From Agrocybe praecox (taxonomy: Eukaryota > Basidiomycota > Agaricomycetes > Agaricales > Agrocybaceae): 64,000 nt of DNA. Made by a program: the position numbers and the translations under genes. This document shows, piece after piece, positions 1 through 11,098 of the stretch (positions within the stretch are counted from its first letter, which is position 1; every line of letters begins with the position of its first letter). The notes beneath the pieces were generated by a model, which searched no databases, was not told where the DNA came from, and saw nothing but the letters and a program-made list of their open reading frames with translations. The DNA lies in contig OZ024847.1 in the NCBI GenBank assembly GCA_964017145.1, positions 434,001 through 498,000 of the forward strand, read 5' to 3'.

Positions 1-1089
1 ACGTGTGACTGAGCTGGGGAACGACCAAGGATGGAGTGTCGTTTCGAAAAACTGGACTCATGGTGCAAACAGGGCAGAAACTGAAGAAATTTGGGATGCG
101 GTTGTGATCGCTGTTGGCTGGTTCGATAATCCGGTTTGGCCGAACACTCCCGGCCTCGAGGAGTTGAAAAATATGGGATTGGCAAAGCATGCTAAGTGGT
201 GGCGTGGCCCGAAAGGGTACGAAGGCAAGGTGTGTTTGCTTTTGCGATTGGTTGTGTATTCGGTCTAAAAAACTAAACCTCGCACCACCAGAAAATGCTC
301 GTCATTGGAAATGCAAACTCCGGGAACGATATTTCTTCTCAACTGGCAAAGTCAGCCCACTTACCGGTCTATCAAAGCATTCGGCGCCCTGCATTTTCTA
401 ATTACCCCAGCTTGGAGGACAAGCGAATAACTAAAGTTACAACGGTATCACGATATGTCATCAGAGACGATACCTTCACGTCCCAGAAATTTGACGCTCT
501 TTTGGCTGACGATACGCTACTCAAGGACCTGGATTTCGTTCAAGTCGGAACTGGCTACCGCCCATTCCCCAGCTTTGTTCACGTCCTCGGACACTCGCGC
601 GAAGACGAAGGGACAATAGTTCCTTTGGTCACAGAAGACACTAAGCCAAACCGTGTCCCCTCTCTTCACCGCCTCATCATGTACGCACATAACCCAACTC
701 TGGCATTTGTGGGCACGACGTTATCCTACACTCCATTCACAATTGCCGACGTCTCTAGCATCTGGTTGGCGCTCGCATGGGCAGGAGAAGTTTCGTACCC
801 TGACACCCCGCTGGGCCGCCTGCACTATGAGAAAGAAAGGTTGGAAGCTATAGAAAAACGCAGACAAGCAATGAACTGCCCGTCGTCGCTCATGGTCTAT
901 AATATCCTGGGACAGGATGAACAGGAATATGCCAAGTCGTTGAGGGACGATATTGTTGGAGCAAGGCCTGCTCTAGGCAGAATAGTACCGTTGTGGAACG
1001 ATGAGAGGACTGCTCATAGAGAATCTATGTATAAAAAGAAGTATGATGCGTTAAGCTACAGTCGATCGTTGTCACAGAGTACTGTATAA
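1..1089 (+). CDS. Flavin-containing monooxygenase, 3' part (cut by window start)
   Basis: Two exons are visible, 1-229 and 292-1089, joined by a phase-0 intron of 62 nt (GT at 230, CAG ending at 291). The first exon carries an FMO-type end of the FAD domain (VVIAVGWFDNPVWPNTPGLE). The join reads GYEGK/KMLVIGNANSGNDIS, the NADPH-binding GxGxxG-like loop of flavin monooxygenases, here GNANSG. The second exon continues through LVQVGTGY-like and LAFVGTTLSYTPF segments to a stop at 1087. The family uses FAD, NADPH and oxygen to oxygenate nucleophilic N or S atoms or ketones; the substrate cannot be read from the sequence. The N-terminal FAD GxGxxG motif lies outside the window. No signal peptide can be judged. 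Confidence 0.85.
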
Positions 1090-1208
1090 AACGAGGGATC
1101 TTCGCCACTGTTAAATTGGGCCAGGGACATTTAGTGATACAAAATAAAATGGCCAATTAAATCGATAGTACTGAAAACTTGACGAAGAGTACATAAGCCT
1201 CAAGTCAA

Positions 1209-1901
1209 CTAAACTATTCGATACAAACCAGCTTCTGGGTGGTATCGGGATAAAACATAAGATAATTCGTCCCCGCCCTCCTTTATGAAATCCTTAGAGA
1301 CGAAAAGCAAACGAAGGGATGGTAACCTCGTGATAAGGAGGATTACCCTGTCGTACAGGTTCGTCCTAGGGACGCTTCCTCCGATATAGCTGAGAACGTA
1401 CAGCGTGTCGATACTGGAAAGGCTCCCTGAATAAGCAGTAGGATTGAGAGTTCCATCTTGCTCTATGTGTTCGGGCGGAACAACAATCGTGTACGTGGAA
1501 GGGTCCCGGGTGATATTTGGTCTGCCAGACCTTCCAATGTACCTGAGAACCTTACGGAATCCGGGATGGTCATCATCAATGATGTGCACTTCTGCCTTGG
1601 TGATAGCATTGGAAAGATGGTCCCTCAAGGCGGTACGAAAGGCTGGGGTCCACACATGTTTATTGATTAGTAGGACTATTGAGTCCAGATATGAAGCAGC
1701 CATCTCCGTATTTTGTATTTGTTGCAGAATGTCTGCTTTATACTGGGCGTTATTAGAGATGTTGTCGCATATGGAGATGTGCAGGGTGGTATTGCTCTGG
1801 AACCTGGCATCTTGAAATAGTACGCCTCGGAAGTCCGATACCTCGGGTGCATATTCATCGTCAGAATAAACAAGAAAAACTGGACTCGCTGGGTGCGACA
1901 T
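1209..1901 (-). CDS. Orphan protein of about 230 aa
   Basis: A single uninterrupted frame. The first ATG is at 1901 (MSHPASPVFLVYSDDEY); the open frame begins slightly upstream at 1928 with a TTG. I do not recognise a family. The protein looks globular and mixed alpha/beta, with alternating hydrophobic stretches (LDSIVLLINKHV, LYDRVILLITRLPSLRLLFV) and no signal peptide or clear membrane span. A TATA-like box lies 71-78 bp upstream, supporting a real promoter. It is convergent with the monooxygenase gene, with about 120 bp between stops. Absence of introns is unusual here and could mean a recent or lineage-specific gene. Confidence 0.6.
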   Translation of the reverse strand: MSHPASPVFLVYSDDEYAPEVSDFRGVLFQDARFQSNTTLHISICDNISNNAQYKADILQQIQNTEMAASYLDSIVLLINKHVWTPAFRTALRDHLSNAITKAEVHIIDDDHPGFRKVLRYIGRSGRPNITRDPSTYTIVVPPEHIEQDGTLNPTAYSGSLSSIDTLYVLSYIGGSVPRTNLYDRVILLITRLPSLRLLFVSKDFIKEGGDELSYVLSRYHPEAGLYRIV

Positions 1902-1971
1902 GTTTTTCAAGGACAAGGTGGTGATCAAGGGAAAAGAGGGAAGTAAGGCTTTCTGCGCTTTCGGTTGGCCT

Positions 1972-1979
1972 CTTTTATA
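1972..1979 (-). promoter_or_regulatory. TATA-like box of the orphan gene
   Basis: TATAAAAG on the minus strand, 71-78 bp upstream of the ATG at 1901. The spacing fits fungal TATA promoters. Confidence 0.5.
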
Positions 1980-3160
1980 GCAAAGCGCTGTGCCACTCGC
2001 CCTATTGATATGTACGGGACTCGATTGGTATTTGGTGATGACCCAGAATATTAGATCTTTTTGACTTGTAAGGCTGCTTTACAGTGCAAACAAGGATGTA
2101 AACAGAAAATCTACTGTGTTTGGTATATTAGGATAGACAAAGCGGCTGCCAATCCAGTGTACAGCAATGGCCGAGCCCGTTATCTGGTGCTGAATTAGTC
2201 TGAATATCGCTGTCGGGAGGGGAAGGTATTTTTCATCTGTGGAGAATTTCAGAATTTCAGCGCCTAAGCGGTACTTATATGTGAACACCCACTACTTGAG
2301 CGCTGGCGCCGTCAATCCGAGAAGAGTAAAGTTACGATGATATGTGAAGGATCCAGGTAAATAGCAGCGTGCTGAATTTAGACATAGGAAATGATCTAAA
2401 TAAAACAGGGGAATGTTATCTTATCGAGAAATGGAAGCCACGGTCACGGGCACGTACAAAGCGGCAGAAGCGGCAAGCAGATACTTTGAATGACCATAAG
2501 GGGTGGAAGGCATGGGTGTATATTTTAGAATGGTGCAAAGGCCTGTATCATCATACTTATGGAACCAGCTTCACTGTACTTTTTAAATCGATGATTTGTG
2601 TTGATCTACCAGTAGGACTTAACCAGACAATTGGCTATGGAAAATTGAATTATATGAAGTATAACATGAATCTATTATTTCGCTCACATTAACTAAAATG
2701 CATCTTTGTAGCATCTAAAAAAAATGTGAGAAATTTCCAGTCATATTTGTGACTTATGACTTATAACGACGCGTAAGTCAAGGGCGACGCGACTGTTAAT
2801 TAAGCATCACATGCTCGAACATAACTGGTCAGGTGCGCGATAAGTTGCACGATCAAAGAAACAAAAATTGCGAATACAATTATAAGGCTGTAGATGCTCT
2901 CCTAATAATCGTTGGACATGGAACTGGCACAAAGTCGACTGTCGCGTCTTGGTCGCGTCTTGGAGATTTGGTACAGTAAATCACGCGACAAGTTGGACGC
3001 GATCCAGACAGTCTCCCAAATCTGGGAGGTTACGTAATGACAATAATTTAACGACGCGTCCACTGGATTCCCGAGCCACTTTTTACTTATTTCCACAAAT
3101 GTTGTCTGAAGAAGCAGGAGAAGCACCTTTCATAACCAGTGAGCTCACTTTCTACCCCGA
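1980..3160. other. Intergenic, no gene recognised
   Basis: Only short frames without coding character. The part from 2760 to 3060 has several CGCGTC/GACGCG words in both orientations, giving local inverted repeats, but no bounded element could be defined. It must contain the promoter of the F-box gene starting at 3161. Confidence 0.5.
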
Positions 3161-5643
3161 ATGACTATCCGGATCGTTCACTCACAACAGGCAGAACGAC
3201 TACGACTAATCATTGCTCCTGAATCGGCAAAACCCCACGTATTGAGAGGATCCAGAAAACTGACTGGAAAAAGAGGTGCAGGAGCGCTGCGTGATTTCTT
3301 GGACTTGCCGCTGGATGTGATATACGAAGTACGACTTCCATCCTCTGCCATCAGATGTATCTCAAGGACTGGTCACAGATTGTTTCTTTTTTGGAGCCAC
3401 CAGATCTACTAAACCTTGCTCGTCTCACGAAAGATTTTCGCTCCTTGTTTCTTTCTCGCTCTTCCATTGTGATTTGGAAGAGAGTTTTGAGTCAGGTTCC
3501 AGATCTACCACCATGTCCAGAAGACCTGTGCGAACCAGAATATGCGAGTTTGATGTACGACAAATTCTGTATGGTCAGCATACTTTCGGCTTTCACACTC
3601 TATACCTGCTAACCAACTATGACTCCAGGCCTGTGTCAGTAATCGGGGAATTATAACTTCTGACTTCAAAGTCCGTCTAAGACTATGTGTATCGTGCTCG
3701 CGGAATAAGTATGTGGACAGTCTTTTTTTTTGGTTTCATACAATCGCTAATAAAATCAAATCTAGCTATATTTTCGAGTTTGGCATCACGACACCAATTA
3801 TTGAAGACGCATTGAAGGCTATTCCAGCGTCGTTTAGTGAAATTCTCGGAGATTTTTTGGGTGCGTACTTCTCGTTGTTGGATAGTGTCAATAGACGCTA
3901 ATTTAGTCATAGAGGATGAGCCTTACGACAGCAATTCCAATAACGTTTACTGTGAATACTTCTATCCCGAATTCTCTCATGTGATAGATAAGCTCGTAGA
4001 CCTTGTCGATAACGAACCGCCAGAGGCGTATGATCAATTTCTATCTGTTCAGAAACGTTATGCCTCGAGGATGATGACTGTATATTCTATTCAATTTACT
4101 CGCGATGTGACAAGCCGTTGAAATTTGCTATTACAGGAGGGGAAAGCCATGCTTATGTGGAAAGCCGAGGCGGAGTACGGCAAAGAGTGTACAAGGAATG
4201 CGATCGTAGATCGTAGAAGGGCCGAGTTGGTTTTTGTCTTTCTCTTGTTATTTCATAACTGACGTCTTCTGTAGTATCCTTGAGTTAATGCAATCACTAG
4301 GGTGGGATCCCCAGTACTTCCCATTGGAAGTAGATGGAGTTGATTATGATGAGTGGGGAAGATATTTCAATCAACCCAAAGCATTCAGCATGCGCAGTGC
4401 GTCGAAAACGTTAACAGTCTATGTTTTCTAATTTTACTTTCTTCCAGGTTGGAATTCCATCAAGGAAAAATTGTCGGGCATATACGTGCGCTGTCATCGC
4501 AGTCGTCATGCAGACGATTTGTATGAAATGATTGCACGGAAATATCAACTTTACCGGCGCGAGCAACCTTTTGAACGACGCAAGCTTATACCCAGCTGGC
4601 CCCATGTTTCGCAGCTTCCAATACTTTGTGATTTGGTGGACGAAAATTGCCTGGATTGGTCTGATGAGACAATTTTGGAAGTAATACACGTCTTAGTTGA
4701 TGAAAGTTGGGATTTCTTTCCACGTGTGCGGGCGCGACTCGCCGATACTATCAAGGGTTTTGACCCATCGCAGGAAAATAGAAGCGACGACGAAATTCTC
4801 AGTCGAGCGGCTAACCTCTACCTTTGTGGTTGTGGCCCTTGTCAAACCGATCCAAAAGTCAAATCCTATCCCGAGGTCGTTGACCATGTTATTAACCAAT
4901 ACCCCATGGAAATGTGGGACACCGTGAGACCTCAAACACAAGGAGACCTGATAGAAACCGCGGAAAATGTTCTTGAAATGTTGGGCCTCTCGAAGAACTC
5001 GACGAAGGAAAGTCTGGAGAAATTCACGTGCGGATGTGGCCATCATCTTTATGCAGGTCCTCTATCATTCGGCCAGCTTGTAAGTGTCAATTGGATTGTA
5101 TCATTCCTTGCATTTCGATCATTCCGTTTGATTGTGAAGGTCGAACATGTCTATAACCAGCAAAATTGGCACGCGCTAGTGGTAGACTACACTTCCCCTG
5201 GCTCGTGCGTATTACTTCCTGTCAATCGTAATCTAACGTAAATCCTTACGTGTCATTACAGAGCCCATCTTATCAAAGATCTGCTTGTTGAGAGTCACTC
5301 GTTCGAGCGGCTCAGAACGCTGGTCAGCGTGATAAACTCTGACTCTGCAACCTCTGAAGGACGCGATAAAGAAAACGACACAGACACTCCAGCTATGCCG
5401 ACGGCTGAGGAGGTGTCTAGTGATATACCCCATGGCAGATATTGTCGATCTTGTTATCGACTTAGGTTAAGGGCGGAGGTTGTTAATGAGATGGGCTCTT
5501 ACCATATGAAAATACAGTAAGATGTTGCTCTATTCCTCTTTGACTTATCGTTTTAACCAGAGAATTATAGGCATGGCCGAGACATGCAGGCAGACGATTT
5601 TGAAGAGTATGGTGTTCTTGCTACACTATATGGAGAGGCGTAA
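3161..5643 (+). CDS. F-box protein, 11 exons, about 641 aa
   Basis: Exons are 3161-3328, 3379-3573, 3629-3708, 3766-3860, 3907-4079, 4137-4225, 4275-4396, 4448-5079, 5161-5204, 5262-5516 and 5571-5643. They sum to 1926 nt in one frame and the introns are 46-81 nt. The F-box spans the first splice: DFLDLPLDVIYE / IVSFLEPPDLLNLARLTKDF. It is followed by the agaric F-box signature WKRVLSQVPDLPPCPEDL and paired cysteines. A C-terminal CGCGHH motif and a final CRSC pair may bind metal. F-box proteins recruit substrates to SCF ubiquitin ligases; the substrate is unknown. The last acceptor could instead be at 5560, giving a shorter tail. A broken relative lies 1.2 kb downstream. Confidence 0.78.
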
Positions 5644-5857
5644 CTTTATACCTTTCTCTCCTTCATATCGTCACCTTGTACACTTATTATTACCCCCGCG
5701 AACGCTGAAGAGTGGTTGACGAGGCAGAAATATTCTTGTTTTCCCATCATATGACACGCGTCAAACACGCGACAACCCCATCACATGCCTTGATCCCAAG
5801 TTCGCTAACAGTTCAAGACCTCGTCAGGTTCATATTCTTCTTTTCACTCGTATTTTA

Positions 5858-6703
5858 TGGTGCCACATGACTAGTCACCGCATACTTTGTACAGCGGCCA
5901 ATTTGGCCGGCGAAAAAAAAAAAAAAACACATCAAATCAAATTTTATCGGTGTCAGGGATTGTTTGGAATGGATAGTAAAATAAAAACATATATTTCAAC
6001 ACATTTTCAACACATTTTCAACGATAATGGGACGCCATCGAAGGAACCGGCATACTGCTACAGATGCACATGCACGAAAATTCAGACACACAAACAAGTT
6101 AAACTTTTCCTCGCCAATTGAATGCCCCAACAACTCTTATGATACAGATTTAGACCTGGAGATACTGGACAGAAGTGCTGAAGTAACCCCTTTTAACTCA
6201 ATTTTATTGAATACTTTTGGGGCGCGGTGAAACACTATCTTCGAGAACAGTGTGATTATACCTTCACAACACTCCAACAAAATATACCAGTTGCACTGGC
6301 TTCGGTGGACTTGATGTTCATTCGGAAGTCGCAGAATAGAATGATGAGATGGATGGACGCGTATAAGGATGGATTGGCTGCAAAAGAAGCTCAGCTTCAA
6401 GTGCAATCCTACAGTTCAAAGAAACATACTTCCCATCGCCGCGTTCCGGAGCGCGTTGCAGCAGCATTTGATTAGATTAGATAGCTAGATCTTCCTTATA
6501 TGGAGGGCTTTACATAAGCTGGCCAATCTGAACTCGGGTCGATTTTATAACTCGCTCAGTTTTTATCGTATCGAAATTCTGTCTAGAGGATCGATTCATA
6601 TTGACAAATGAAAGCTTTTGGCTAGAGGATTAAGAAATTTACCCATTTTTCGGACCCCCATTTCCGTTGTACAAAGTATGCGGTGACTAGTCATGTGGCA
6701 CCA
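5858..6703. mobile_element. 846-bp TIR DNA element, copy 1 of a two-copy family
   Basis: The ends are a perfect 36-bp terminal inverted repeat beginning TGGTGCCACATGACTAGTCA (5858-5893 and 6668-6703), flanked on both sides by TA (5856-5857 and 6704-6705). Inside, a frame at 6027 starts MGRHRRNRH and runs to 6230. A second frame from about 6227 continues to 6475, consistent with one basic protein broken by a single-base shift. No transposase motif was recognised, so it is probably non-autonomous. The right-hand interior (about 6515-6570) is similar to that of the element at 38238-39207. It lies 214 bp past the F-box stop codon. Confidence 0.85.
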
Positions 6704-6849
6704 TAGAAAGATATTTTAACTATGACAGATATCAAAAGTTCACTCAATCAAGAAGAGCTGATCCCCTTCATCCCTAGTAAGTCATGCCTTTCACTAGAGA
6801 ATGTTTGATTCTAAACAGTTACTTGGTAGAAAGACTATCTCCAATTATA

Positions 6850-8040
6850 TCTCGGGCTGAGACCAAGAAATCACAGGTTAAGTCTCATAGAGAGAGGTCA
6901 AAGAATATAAAGCCCGGATCGTTGAAGATATTCCTCGAATTTCCACTCGACATCACATATTGATGATATCCATCATATCGATTTAATTGGGCATAGGTTT
7001 ATTCTTTCGTAGGGCCTTCTGACCTACTCGTTCTTGCACGCCTTTCAAAATATTTTCGCTCCTAGTTCATATCGCGTTCCTCCATGCAAGTATGGAAGCG
7101 TGTTCTCGCCCGAGTCCCGGATCTGCTTCCTTGCCCTTTGAATATGTGCGAGCCGGAGTACACTAGCTCGATGTTTGACACACTTTGCATGGCAATTTCT
7201 TCTTTTATAACCGCATATGTGCGCGTTACATGCTGTTTATAAGCTTGTGGGAGCTTTCAGGGAAAGGTCAAGCTTTTCTGCGAGTTGCGTCTTACATTAT
7301 GCGCTACTTGCACTAAATTGAAGTAAGTTGTGTATCATCTATAATTTGATATTTACTTAGTTAATTCTCTTAGTGTCGTCTCTGGTGCTCGTTATTTGGA
7401 CTATGGACTACCGGCGCTTCTAACATTTAGGCACGTACCGTCGTGCTTCCCCAAGATTACGGACCTCTTGAAACTGGTAAGGAATAGAAATATTGAATCG
7501 GAACAGTGCATATACTTACATGTCTCGTTTCTAGACGATGAATACTCTCGCGATAGTAACATAAACCACATGAATAACCTTTATTTCAAGCCAGGGTTCG
7601 AACGCATGCTGCAGGAACTGATGGACCGTATGCTGCAAGAAGCGTTCGAACCTCAAGTCTATGCCAAGTTTGTCACAGACCAGCGTGCCATTGTAACGAG
7701 GATGATGGACGGACACATACATTCACTCGTACACCCCTCGATGAGCTGAATAAAAAATATTATAGGAGGGTCAAGCGATGATAGATTGGGACTTCTCTGA
7801 AACTCTCACAAACAGGGGGAGAGCGTCAAAAAAGCAGCTCAATGCATCGGAAGGTGGACTATCTCAATCTGCGCTGGACGAAAGTGTTTAAACTCGTCGC
7901 ATATCAGCATAGTACTTCATGCGATCCCTTGGATGGGAAGAGAAGTACTTCTCAGAGTGTGGTCCACAATTCAGTCCCGATTGGGCGACTTAGATGGAAC
8001 TCATGACCGGTATGAAGGAGTTTAACGCGAAAGCTAGGTT
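6850..8040 (+). pseudogene. F-box pseudogene, truncated relative of the gene at 3161
   Basis: The translation follows the intact F-box gene: FLEFPLDITY near 6940, DLLVLARLSKYFRS at 7021, then WKRVLARVPDLLPCPLNMCE. It is interrupted by an in-frame TAG at 7063-7065 where the intact gene has TTG. The first-intron donor GT has become TG, creating a TGA. Further stretches match at 7396-7749 (GLPALLTFRHVPSCFPKITD and VTRMMDG) and near 7920 (MRSLGWEEKYFSE), with stops between them. Homology ends near 8040, so the 3' half (the CGCGHH region) is absent. It is most likely a decayed partial duplicate. Confidence 0.75.
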
Positions 8041-8590
8041 TTTCTTTTCTATCGGTATAATGTATTCAATGTGGATCGCATGACGCGATAGATTGGGATG
8101 CACCGCGTCCGAAATTCGATAAGCTCTACGATCGATCAAAATCCAAGAAAGAGAACAACTAGCGCCGCCGCCTAACTAATGATATAGGCAGAGAAGTTTT
8201 TTTTTGTGCTGTTTTTTGCGCTATGCACTTAGATAATGATTCGCTGAACGTGGTCCGGCAAGATAGAAATTAAATCTGACTCGCTAAAATAACGAAATCA
8301 ACTGAAAAAACCGAAATACTATCGAGTACGTTGTAGTCGACGTGTCAGTAACCCGCCTTTCTTTCGCAATCAAATTTCAGCCTCGCGCAGATATTGAACT
8401 GTGCGTTGTGTACTTGGATTTGAGCGAGTACATGAGCCGGGCGCCCCCTTTGACTTGGTCAATGTTCCATCTGTGTTCACTTTCACTGCCAAATATGATT
8501 TGATACATATCTACCCTCTATGCTAAGTTGGGTCTGTGACTCACGGCTATGGTGCGGTTCCTATTTTATCTCTGGCATATTGACATTGGT
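8041..8590. other. Intergenic, nothing recognised
   Basis: Between the F-box pseudogene and the stop of the membrane protein gene. No frame, repeat or RNA gene could be supported. Confidence 0.4.
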
Positions 8591-9783
8591 CTAATCTTCA
8601 ACTCTCCCATGTTCTAGGTCCATTCCTGTCGCTGAAGGTACTTGGAAAGCAAGAATACTTGTAGAGCCAAAAACAATATCGTGCCTCCCAAGCTGCAGCT
8701 TGGTGTGTCTATATATACGACACCCCATGAGATTCCTAACCGCTAAATGTAGCAATACCAGTATTCCGGTATAGAAAGAGAGCTCTTCCTGATGAGGACT
8801 GTCGAATGTAATCAAAATTACAATTTCAAGAACGACATTGCATCTAAGAAATATATAAGGTTATCATCATCAACTCCGATAAAAATAAACTCACAAGAAA
8901 AACACTTGACTGTCGTGCAGGAGGGCTCTAGAGAACGTTGGGAGAAACGCGCCAAAGAGCAAAAATTTCAGTCCGTGTTTGAGGGTCAACGTAACATGGG
9001 CGTTCTTGAATAGGCGCCAAGTCACGGCACAGAAAATGATCAAGTCAAACGCCATGGGTATAATACTCATTGACGTGACAAGAGCAAAGAAATTGACCGT
9101 GATGCCTGGACAAAAGATACTGACCGACGCCATATGCTTCGGATTATCTAAAAGTTCAAACCTAAGGCACCCAGCGACCACACCTAACCACATCAAGAAA
9201 AGCAATATGGTTATATACCGACTTCCGTGGTATATTGCGCGTGCCCTAAGAAAGAACAAGAAGCTCGTAGAACAAATTGACAAGACAAAGGCGATCGACG
9301 AAGCTAGTGAATAGTTCACGCAATCATCCACGTGTGATGCTGCGTTTAATGTTAATAGTCTCTCAGAAACAACTGCCTTGACCACTCACTGTTGGCTATT
9401 GAAAATAATAAGAACGATAGGAGTGTAGTCCATCTGACAAACGGTCTCATATTGAGTACTCTTAGAGCTAAGAAGGAACCTAAATTGGACAACTAACCTG
9501 GATACAAAGTATACACTGCTAGTCAAACAAATCTTTCGCATGAGATGGTATTCTGCATTCACGCTGTTGAGTATATCCCATACTATGGCCTTCAAGGTTC
9601 CCGGTTCCGGAAGACATAAGTACTGGCACGAATGGAGTACGAAGTCAAGAAAATCCGTACCCCTAAAAGGCCCACTAAAATGAGTGTGGAATTGAAGGTA
9701 ACATCCACCATTGTTGGGGATAGCTGAGGCCATATCGTAGATGTGGCATCATTGGAGTCAAGGTTTGGAGAGTGTAATGCCAT
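8591..9783 (-). CDS. Multi-pass membrane protein, copy 1 of 4, about 318 aa
   Basis: Five exons on the minus strand: 9783-9661, 9589-9498, 9433-9390, 9339-8895 and 8843-8591, total 957 nt. The layout is that of an uncharacterised agaricomycete family with about seven hydrophobic segments. The N-terminal part has WDILNSVNAEYHLMRK, then FFLRARAIYHGSRY, a long hydrophobic stretch, SMSIIPMAFDLIIFCAVTWR, and the family signature HLAVRNLMGCRIYRHTKLQL before a polar tail. No enzymatic motif is visible; a receptor or transporter role is possible but not shown. Exon 4 is 445 nt, as in copies 3 and 4. The second acceptor is AAG rather than CAG or TAG. A TATA box and then a solo LTR lie immediately upstream. 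Confidence 0.78.
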
Positions 9784-9834
9784 TTTTTTATCTGGCGGAG
9801 ATCAGAAAGCAAGCAATGCGCTGTTTTTGCGGCC

Positions 9835-9841
9835 CTTTATA
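9835..9841 (-). promoter_or_regulatory. TATA box of membrane protein copy 1
   Basis: TATAAAG on the minus strand, 52-58 bp upstream of the ATG at 9783. The solo LTR begins about 60 bp farther upstream. Confidence 0.5.
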
Positions 9842-9902
9842 CGCGTTGATGGGCTGTACTGACTATGTTTAGAGGCACCTCCGAGTCGCAGCGAGTTATC
9901 AG

Positions 9903-10401
9903 TGTCAGGGCAACACTAAGATCAGTGTGACAAGGCCACCAACAAAGACAAAGCAAGAGAGAGAGAGAGAGAGAGAGATGAAGAGAGAGAGAGACACTCA
10001 ATGGTTCTAAGAGATCACACCAATGATAGTGGATATCCTAAGAGATTGAAGCTGGGGCTACAGCTACCTACATGTCCAGTATATATACTCTACAACTATT
10101 CTAGAATATTCCTATATTACATCATGAAACAGAAGGATGAGTAAGACAATGACATCATAAAGGAATGATGAATAAGACAATGACATCATGAAACAAGGAG
10201 AAGAATGATGTGGAGCAATTGAGGCAGTGCTCATGAGAAATAAAGATGATAAGTATCTAATCAAAGATCTGAGTGATAATCAAGAAGATAATCAAAGAGA
10301 TAATCAAAGATGTAAAAGAGATAAGATATCTGCATAACTAAGAAAGGGAAAAATGCGAAATAAATATAGAAAAATAGGGGAAAATAGGGGAAACCCTGAC
10401 A
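9903..10401. mobile_element. Solo LTR, 499 bp
   Basis: The sequence starts TGTCAGGG and ends CCCTGACA, an 8-bp TG...CA inverted terminus typical of retrotransposon LTRs. It is flanked by a perfect 5-bp target duplication ATCAG (9898-9902 and 10402-10406). No internal gag or pol is present, so it is a solo LTR left by recombination. It contains a (GA)n tract at about 9955-9994 and an imperfect tandem duplication around 10132-10195 with the repeated word AAGACAATGACATCAT. Copia or Gypsy origin cannot be decided from the LTR alone. Confidence 0.82.
9955..9994. repeat. (GA)n microsatellite inside the LTR
   Basis: About twelve uninterrupted GA units followed by a short break and more GA units. 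Confidence 0.9.
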
Positions 10402-10406
10402 ATCAG

Positions 10407-11098
10407 AAGGTTCCATATCTAATGTTGACGGACAGCTACGGGCAAGACGGAAGTCTGGGCAGAATACCAAATAACTCAGAGAGTACTCATGTCTATGGCA
10501 ACACTTGAGAGGGGAATCATAATGTCACTACTATCCGAAGTAAATATGATCCCACATCTACGGATTGCCAAAATGCTATTCTCTAATGACAGATCAGTTC
10601 GTGGAAGTCTTAAGCCTGCTCGTAACACATGGTAACAACTTTCAACACATCACTATAAACTACACACAGCTACATATCCATCGCAGGAATTTCCCAAATG
10701 ATCCCGGAAAGCCGGGACGCCTGAAGTCTGTCATAACATACTTAATCATTTGACGCGTCATTTCCGAGATGGTCACCTGACTTGGACGCCACACTATAAT
10801 AAAAAAATATAATAAAAATATATTTCACGGCTGGCGCCGACCTCCCGCTTATTGACACATTAATTGGAGAAATCTTTTTGAAACTCATTGTTCAGGAAAT
10901 TTACAGAAATTGACCGTCACTAAGTTGTCAAATAGTGTTGGGGCGGTAGCTGTGAAGTTTGTCCCCTCGAGGTTCGAGCATTTGATATTTAATGTCCACC
11001 ATTGCCTTGACTCAGAAACAAGCTATATTACAGCTTTAAACTACTGTTCCTGTGTTTCTTTCATTCCCCTCTCGACTAATCACATTCTCTCCGGCTGG
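10407..11098. other. Gene-free DNA with one end of a dispersed repeat
   Basis: No gene is recognised. The part at about 10848-10935 resembles 62041-62175. Shared words are CTTATT..CACATTA, GGAGAAAT, GAAACT and TAAGTTGTCAAATAGTG in the same order. The repeat type is unknown. Confidence 0.5.

Noticed and set aside
2369..2692. 107-codon frame upstream of the F-box gene
   Set aside because: Starts with GTG, has no family signature and low-complexity basic content.
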